From assembly GCA_022641835.1 (NCBI GenBank), contig CP048716.1, positions 930,001 through 994,000 on the forward strand: 64,000 nt of DNA. Direction: 5' to 3'. Below are positions 60,442 through 64,000 of the stretch, piece after piece. The DNA comes from Petasospora fabianii. Taxonomy: Eukaryota; Ascomycota; Saccharomycetes; Phaffomycetales; Wickerhamomycetaceae. Positions within the stretch are counted from its first letter, which is position 1. Each line of letters opens with the position of its first letter. The notes under the pieces are model-generated. The model made no database searches and was not told the origin of the DNA. It saw nothing but the letters and a program-made list of their open reading frames with translations. A program made the translations under genes and the position numbers.

Positions 60442-60674
60442 ACTCTTTACCACTGTTATAGTGTCTACTGTCTATAACAGTGTATATGTTAGTGTATATG
60501 TTTATAAGTGAATAAGTGACTATAAGTAAGGTATAAAACATTTTCGCGAAAATGAAATGTCTCGGAAGCGGTTGTGCAGTTATCCGAGACTAAAAAACAT
60601 CTTAGACTCTTTCACCTTTAGATCACTGCAATAACGTTATCTTACTCTGTCCCAGACTTTACTTATACCAGCAG

Positions 60675-62816
60675 ATGTCAAGAGCATCATCGGAGGCCAT
60701 TGCTCCGAAGGTTCAGCAGACTAAGAATAAGAAGTCCCGACTTGTACCTCCAGAGTCTCGTCGTAGGGCCGCATACTCTTGTGACAGGTGTAAAGCTAAG
60801 AAGATTAAGTGTGAAAGAGTTGTTCAGGATGGACCTAGTCTTCATGATAGGACACATCCGTGTTCTAATTGCAACAAGTATAATCTTCAGTGCATCACCA
60901 CAGTGCCACGGCGTCGTAGAGTGTACGCGTCGTTTGAGAACCTCGGGACTCATTATCAGACAGTTATCCAGTTAGTTCAAGGTCTTTATCCAGATGTTGA
61001 TATTAATGATGTTAATGCACTTACTCATCTTGGTCAGAGTCTGGGGATAAACATGAATATGGAGAATGACAATGATGATCTGAAGAACATTGAAGTGGAA
61101 TCTAAGATCCTTAAACCATTCTCTCCAAATGCCATTGAGTTCCATAGTGCAAGTTCACATGGTTCAGGAACACCTAATAATCATAGTGAAAAGAGACATC
61201 CATTGGAACCATATGAAGAGAAATCACAGGAAACAGTTGTGTATGACGCTACAGGTGGTACCCATTACGTTGGGTCTTCAGGAACTTCATCATTATTTAC
61301 ATTGCTTTGCAATCTTTTACTTAAACGATCTTTAGTATCGACATTATCATTTGATAATAACATTACACTGTTCAGAAACGGGTTAGAGAGGAAACCGAAC
61401 TATAAGGAGATCTATACTTCATTTCTTGAGAATCCAAACTTCCCATTGATACGTATAGTTCCAACAAGGCAAAAGGCAATGGAACTAGTTGATGTCTTCT
61501 TTAAGAAAGTTCATCCTTTCTATTTCGTGTTTGATCAAACGGATTTCATGGTTAGACATGACTTGTATTGGAAACTACTTGAATCTGGTGAATCTGTTAA
61601 ACAACCTCGTAAAGAACTCCCAGACACGGCTATTGGTTGTATCTATTTGGTGTATTTGCTTGGAACTAAGATGACAGATATCAATTCACATGCATTTGAC
61701 AGTACGAACATTGATGAGATCTTTCAGTTGATATTAACAGATGCTACATTAGGTGCTAGTATCAGCTCAATCCAATTTCTTTATCTCTATGCTACATATC
61801 TTCATTCAGAGAAGAATAGAGAATCATGTTGGAATCTAATTGGTCTTGCAATTAGACAAGCTACATCACTTGGACTTCATAGAAGTATGGGTCAAGGTCA
61901 TGAGTTGAATATTCAATCACAGTTGTTTTGGTCATTGTTTCAAACTGAAATGACACTATGTTTAAATTTTGGTCGTCAAAGTATCATTAATGAGGCAGAA
62001 GTTGATATACCATACCCTGATCTATCAAGGACAAATCTTACACCAGAGTTTATTCATTATCATAAGGCTAATCTTCAAATGTCAAGATTCCTTAGTAAAG
62101 TGGTTAAAGATCGTCGTTTTACACAACAACCACTTTCATTGCTTAACATTGAACGTACTTTATCACTTAAGGCACAACTTAACAAACTACATGAAGAACT
62201 TCAGATTAAGCCACTTGCAAAAGTATTCAACATATATGACTTAAAGCTTTGTCTCACTTATCATAACTATTTGGCTTCGATAACATTACCGATCTTAGTG
62301 TATGTCACTACGACAAATTTTAAGATCCGTGAAGATGAAACTATAATGTCTATTGTTCGTTTTGGTGTTCAAGCTGCAGTTACCATTGCCAAAGCCATGA
62401 ACTTTGCCGTGGGGAAAGATCAATTCCATAATGGTGCCGTTGCTACAGATTGTTTAATGGGTTATAACTCTGCATTGTTCCTTTCATTGTTCTTTATTTA
62501 CTTATGCAACACATCTAATGATCTATGGGAGATTGAGATTGAGTATGAAGGTGAAGGTGAAGTTGAAGTTGAGAGTGTTGATAAGACAAGAGCATTGGAA
62601 TATATCTCACAGATTGCTGGATTCATGGAAAGATCTAAACTTGATCCTACAACAATGAGAATTGCAGAAGTTATAGAGGGACTTAGGAATGACTTGAACG
62701 TTGTGGCATTACAAGAAGATGTTAAATTTGAGAGTCTTAATTTCGAAGGTCAAGATCAATTAGTCTATGATTCATTAGTCTTCAACAATGATATTTATCT
62801 TGATAGTTGGTTTTAA
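60675..62816 (+). CDS. Zn(II)2Cys6 fungal transcription regulator
   Basis: 713 residues. The binuclear zinc cluster is at about 35-75: CDRCKAKKIKCE, then CSNCNKYNLQC with a longer than usual spacer between the third and fourth cysteines (about 18 residues, VVQDGPSLHDRTHP). A short linker and coiled region (ASFENLGTHYQTVIQLVQGL) precede the fungal-specific regulatory domain at about 270-560 (FFKKVHPFYFVFDQTDF; ESCWNLIGLAIRQATSLGLHRS; QSQLFWSLFQTEM). The spacing and the HPFYFVFD motif are reminiscent of Xlr1/RGT1-like regulators, but I cannot assign a specific factor. Confidence 0.9.
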   Translation: MSRASSEAIAPKVQQTKNKKSRLVPPESRRRAAYSCDRCKAKKIKCERVVQDGPSLHDRTHPCSNCNKYNLQCITTVPRRRRVYASFENLGTHYQTVIQLVQGLYPDVDINDVNALTHLGQSLGINMNMENDNDDLKNIEVESKILKPFSPNAIEFHSASSHGSGTPNNHSEKRHPLEPYEEKSQETVVYDATGGTHYVGSSGTSSLFTLLCNLLLKRSLVSTLSFDNNITLFRNGLERKPNYKEIYTSFLENPNFPLIRIVPTRQKAMELVDVFFKKVHPFYFVFDQTDFMVRHDLYWKLLESGESVKQPRKELPDTAIGCIYLVYLLGTKMTDINSHAFDSTNIDEIFQLILTDATLGASISSIQFLYLYATYLHSEKNRESCWNLIGLAIRQATSLGLHRSMGQGHELNIQSQLFWSLFQTEMTLCLNFGRQSIINEAEVDIPYPDLSRTNLTPEFIHYHKANLQMSRFLSKVVKDRRFTQQPLSLLNIERTLSLKAQLNKLHEELQIKPLAKVFNIYDLKLCLTYHNYLASITLPILVYVTTTNFKIREDETIMSIVRFGVQAAVTIAKAMNFAVGKDQFHNGAVATDCLMGYNSALFLSLFFIYLCNTSNDLWEIEIEYEGEGEVEVESVDKTRALEYISQIAGFMERSKLDPTTMRIAEVIEGLRNDLNVVALQEDVKFESLNFEGQDQLVYDSLVFNNDIYLDSWF

Positions 62817-63050
62817 TATATATAACATCTATATATAATATATATAACCTATATAGCATCTATATATACATAAAATATAACTTCTATGTGTAAGTATATC
62901 TATAATATATAACTTCTATGTAACTCTTATATGTACAATATATAACTTCTATGTAACTCTTATATATACAATATATAACCTCTATACATATATCATATAA
63001 CTTCAATATAACTTATATATATAATATATATATATGTATATAGTTATCTA
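62817..63050 (+). repeat. AT-rich minisatellite, 33-base unit
   Basis: Two perfect adjacent 33-base copies start at 62904 and 62937. Related ATATAACTTCTATGTAA and ATATAACCTCTATAC words extend the array on both sides. Confidence 0.85.
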
Positions 63051-63546
63051 TAACAAAAATGTAAACAAAGCTATGGTCACGTGCATTATCACGTGCCCAC
63101 CCGCGTTTGTTATTTTTTTCTTTTGCTTTTTACGAAAAAAAAAAATCGTCCAAAATAACACACGTCAACGCCACCAAATAAAGGTCAATTTTCCAACTTT
63201 AAAGACACAAATTATAGGGGAATCCCAACATTTTAACTGTCTTTATTTTGGAATTTGTGTTCCCATATATTGGAATTGTCATCTCTAATCTTTTCAAACG
63301 CTCGCGAAACGATCGTTTGTTTAACCTAACCACCCCAAAGAGAAAACTTTTTCCATCTCTCCACACTCCACACGACTCGCGTGTCAAACCTTTCCCCATC
63401 AACACCAAGAAACACTCCACTGGTTGGTCTGTTAATCCATACTGCTTTGATTATCTTTATAACTCTTTGCACTCCTCATTCATCCGAACACAGTGACGTC
63501 TAACTTCATATAACTACATATAAACAATCACACACACACACACAAC
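62817..63546. other. AT-rich intergenic with 33-base tandem repeat and paired CACGTG
   Basis: 62817-63050 is almost pure A/T with a little C/G. A 33-base unit is repeated exactly at 62904-62936 and 62937-62969, with decayed copies on both sides. CACGTG lies at 63078-63083 and 63090-63095, in the upstream region of the phosphatase gene. A CACACA run ends at the PTC ATG. Confidence 0.6.
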
Positions 63547-64000
63547 ATGGGTCAGATACTCTCGCAACCAGTCACGGACAAGGAGTCCCATCAAGGTCAG
63601 AATGCTAAATATGCCTTTGGTCTTTCAAGTATGCAAGGATGGAGAATCAATATGGAGGATGCTCATACTACTATTCTCAATTTGAATGATGATCTTGACA
63701 CTGATAATGATGAAGATAATGAGAAAGTTGGTGCTTCTTCTACAAGTCACTCTGATGATTCAGGTGTTGCCTTCTTTGGTGTTTATGATGGTCATGGAGG
63801 TGAAAAAATTGCTAAATTCACAGGTGAAACCCTTTATAAGATTGTTAAGAAGCAACCAGAGTTCCAAAAGGGTAATTATGGACAAGCTTTAAAAGATGCC
63901 TTCCTTGCTGCAGATGAAGCTATCTTGAAAGATGAAGTGTTGAAGAATGATCAAAGTGGTTGTACCGCAACTACTGTTATCATCTCCGATGATAAGATCA
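63547..64000 (+). CDS. PTC2: PP2C-type protein phosphatase Ptc2/Ptc3, 3' part beyond the window
   Basis: 151 residues visible. Mg/Mn-dependent Ser/Thr phosphatase; Ptc2/3 counter Hog1 and the Rad53 checkpoint. The start MGQILSQPVTDKESHQGQN is the family N-terminus with a possible N-myristoylation glycine. Motifs: SSMQGWRINMEDAHTTIL (metal-binding ED at about 36-37), FFGVYDGHGGEKIAKF (DGHGG) and SGCTATTVIISDD. Compared with S. cerevisiae Ptc2 there is an acidic/Ser insert of about 25 residues between the first two motifs. The frame runs off the right edge. Confidence 0.93.
   Translation, partial: MGQILSQPVTDKESHQGQNAKYAFGLSSMQGWRINMEDAHTTILNLNDDLDTDNDEDNEKVGASSTSHSDDSGVAFFGVYDGHGGEKIAKFTGETLYKIVKKQPEFQKGNYGQALKDAFLAADEAILKDEVLKNDQSGCTATTVIISDDKI

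Overview
The window is nuclear DNA of a budding yeast (Saccharomycotina). The signs are compact, mostly intronless genes with clear yeast orthologues, a divergent H3-H4 pair, a tRNA-Ser(GCT) with a loop intron, short spliceosomal introns with NACTAAC branch sites, and a Ty5/copia-type LTR retrotransposon. CTG codons fall on conserved leucines in RRP45, the stomatin-like gene and PTI1, so the CTG=Ser clade is unlikely. I cannot name the species. DCAF4-like and DUF3445 genes argue against a close relative of Saccharomyces.

Layout. 1-2.2 kb: RRP45 (cut by the window edge) and a mitochondrial stomatin. 2.2-13.6 kb: an 11-kb zone with no host gene I can support. It holds one whole-looking, young LTR element (3981-8940) among solo LTRs and pol relics in both orientations. 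13.6-26.3 kb: p24/ERP, SWD1, a PUF protein behind an ATG-only first exon, a DCAF4-like WD protein, a SAN1-like RING protein, the CstF64 paralogues PTI1 and RNA15 side by side, and DST1. 26.6-41.5 kb: two unassigned proteins, CYS4, COX18, SPT4, STF2, a secreted protein, ATE1, JAC1, CKB1, GET1 and a haspin kinase. 42.3 kb: tRNA-Ser. 43.4-57.5 kb: GNT1, an LYR protein, MPO1, a DUF3445 protein, an unknown, IME4, COX13, CDC55, CRZ1 and an SDS3-like gene. 57.7-64 kb: H4/H3, an AVT-type transporter, a Zn2Cys6 regulator and the start of a PTC2/3 phosphatase.

Themes. Many products act in mRNA synthesis and fate (RRP45, SWD1, PUF, PTI1, RNA15, DST1, SPT4, IME4, SDS3-like) or in mitochondria (stomatin, COX18, COX13, JAC1, an LYR protein). 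Yeast gene order is not operonic, so this is description rather than evidence of joint function. Six introns can be read directly; three use GTGAGT donors. From about 25 kb rightward the DNA is visibly more AT-rich than to the left.

I found no clearly new multi-gene system. The best leads are the retroelement cluster as a possible centromere or heterochromatin site, IME4 with DPAW in place of DPPW, the long GC-rich first intron of the PUF gene, the DCAF4-like gene, and several promoter hairpins and paired CACGTG sites.
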